NCBI GenBank assembly: GCA_027065385.1
Contig: JAMOOP010000130.1
Coordinates: 20,028-84,027 of the forward strand
Source: Campylobacteraceae bacterium
GTDB lineage: Bacteria > Campylobacterota > Campylobacteria > Campylobacterales > Sulfurovaceae
DNA: 64,000 bases
Direction of reading: 5' to 3'
Positions 63,580 to 64,000 of the stretch are shown piece after piece (positions within the stretch are counted from its first letter, which is position 1; each line of letters opens with the position of its first letter). Position numbers and translations under genes: made by a program. Below the pieces are notes generated by a model. That model made no database searches and was not told the origin of the DNA. It saw only the letters and a list, made by a program, of their open reading frames with translations.

Positions 63580-63585
63580 TATAAT
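63580..63585 (+). promoter_or_regulatory. -10 element before the small HTH ORF
   Basis: TATAAT in an AT-rich 163-base gap, 33 bases before the ATG at 63618. The gap also carries the upstream region of the PII-like gene on the other strand. Confidence 0.4.
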
Positions 63586-63617
63586 TTCACATATTATAAC
63601 AAAAAAGATGTTTTTTT

Positions 63618-63680
63618 ATGATAAAAATATTAATATTAGCACGAGATTTAGGCATTCATCGTAATACTTTGTATACTTAG
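63618..63680 (+). pseudogene. Short helix-turn-helix ORF, possible remnant
   Basis: A 20-codon reading frame, ATG at 63618 to TAG at 63678-63680. Its residues include LARDLGIHRNTLY, which resembles the recognition helix-turn-helix of Fis/NtrC-type or recombinase proteins, after which the frame stops. It may be a truncated gene remnant, or a coincidence. No Shine-Dalgarno is strong upstream. Confidence 0.3.
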
Positions 63681-63788
63681 AACAAAGAAAGTAAGATAAA
63701 ATTCATAAAAGTCAATAAATTAAATTATGTAACTTATAAAACTTATAGTAGTATTATAAATAAAAAATAATTTTAAAAAGCAAAAAAA

Positions 63789-64000
63789 ATGATATTTAAA
63801 AAGATAAAAGAGGTCATTACCAAATTTTTTTATCCTGACAATTTAAATCAAAAAAAAGAGAAAGAGATATTTAATAAAGCATTTCAATTAAGATTAGTTA
63901 AAAACTATATATCAGAGATACTTTTTAAGGATTTGGATAAATATAAAGAGTATTCCAAGGTTGATTTAATAAAAGAGTTGGCTTCAACTATAAGCAACCC
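63789..64000 (+). CDS. N-terminal part of an unknown protein
   Basis: A reading frame opens at the ATG at 63789 and runs past the end of the window (about 71 residues). It starts MIFKKIKEVITKFFYPDNL and is rich in Lys, Glu and Phe, with predicted helices (KEIFNKAFQLRLVKNY). No signal peptide or recognised domain is visible in the part present. The strength of the ribosome site is low (AAAAAAAA just upstream). Confidence 0.5.
   Translation, partial: MIFKKIKEVITKFFYPDNLNQKKEKEIFNKAFQLRLVKNYISEILFKDLDKYKEYSKVDLIKELASTISN

Overview
This window is AT-rich, densely coded DNA that looks like a chromosome segment of a Campylobacterota (Epsilonproteobacteria) bacterium, probably a free-living or marine sulfur- or nitrogen-metabolising relative of Sulfurimonas, Sulfurovum or Arcobacter. 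The case rests on gene content: an HP1043/HsrA-type orphan response regulator, RibB fused to a decayed GTP cyclohydrolase II domain, ribonuclease Y, a CetB-like PAS protein, an MSH-type pilus assembly locus and NosL-type proteins. The genus cannot be fixed from the sequence alone.

Layout. 1-6.6 kb: the end of a possible CsgG/HfaB-like gene, a lipoprotein, a DUF255 protein, DsbD with a CvfB-like S1 protein, a PAS sensor and a YidB-like protein. 6.6-11.5 kb: a tight run of nuclease/phosphatase, 5-formyl-THF cyclo-ligase, RNase Y, cyclophilin lipoprotein and CmoB. 11.7-16.3 kb: HsrA-like regulator, aspartate aminotransferase, an OmpA-domain protein and RibB. 16.3-16.9 kb: six tRNA genes (Gln, fMet, fMet, Gln, fMet, Gly) behind a perfect-consensus promoter. 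16.9-20.5 kb: tandem NosL protein, aspS, adk.

20.7-37.5 kb is the most interesting part. It holds a complete membrane respiratory complex of the Mrp/Mbh/Mbx/Ehr family: MrpF, G, A-tail, B, C and D, a second antiporter subunit, a NuoH-like subunit, an OmpA-like extra protein, NuoB-, NuoC-, NuoD- and ferredoxin-like subunits, and MrpE. The NuoD-like subunit has lost the [NiFe] hydrogenase ligand set and carries a Cys-x-Pro-Glu motif at both active-site ends, so it is unlikely to be a hydrogenase. The operon is interrupted twice, on the same strand, by defence-type genes. One is a single-chain cytosine-C5 methyltransferase fused to an Eco47II-like restriction endonuclease. The other is a pair made of a 1,444-residue GHKL ATPase with a C-terminal NOV/DUF3883 nuclease-like domain and a YhcG/DUF1016 nuclease. 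A short direct repeat marks the second insertion, and joining its copies would restore a clean nuoB-nuoC junction.

37.5-46.8 kb, minus strand: an MSH-type pilus/secretion assembly operon (inner-membrane platform, ATPase, TPR protein, AAA protein, secretin, MshK/PilP-like, MshJ/PilO-like, MshI/PilM-PilN-like) without pilins. 47-54.8 kb: a small outer-membrane protein, MlaE permease, AcpS, a Tll0287-like haem lipoprotein, a polysaccharide deacetylase, FtsZ with a histidine-rich linker, FtsA and a PpiD-like foldase. 54.9-64 kb: BioA, a SNF2 helicase with a SWIM zinc finger, RsmH, a K+ channel/TrkA-type protein, a small membrane protein, a CBS protein, a PII-like protein, a tiny helix-turn-helix ORF and the start of an unknown gene. 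Apart from the tRNA cluster, no gene-free stretch exceeds 300 bases. I saw no CRISPR array, rRNA, transposase or replication origin.
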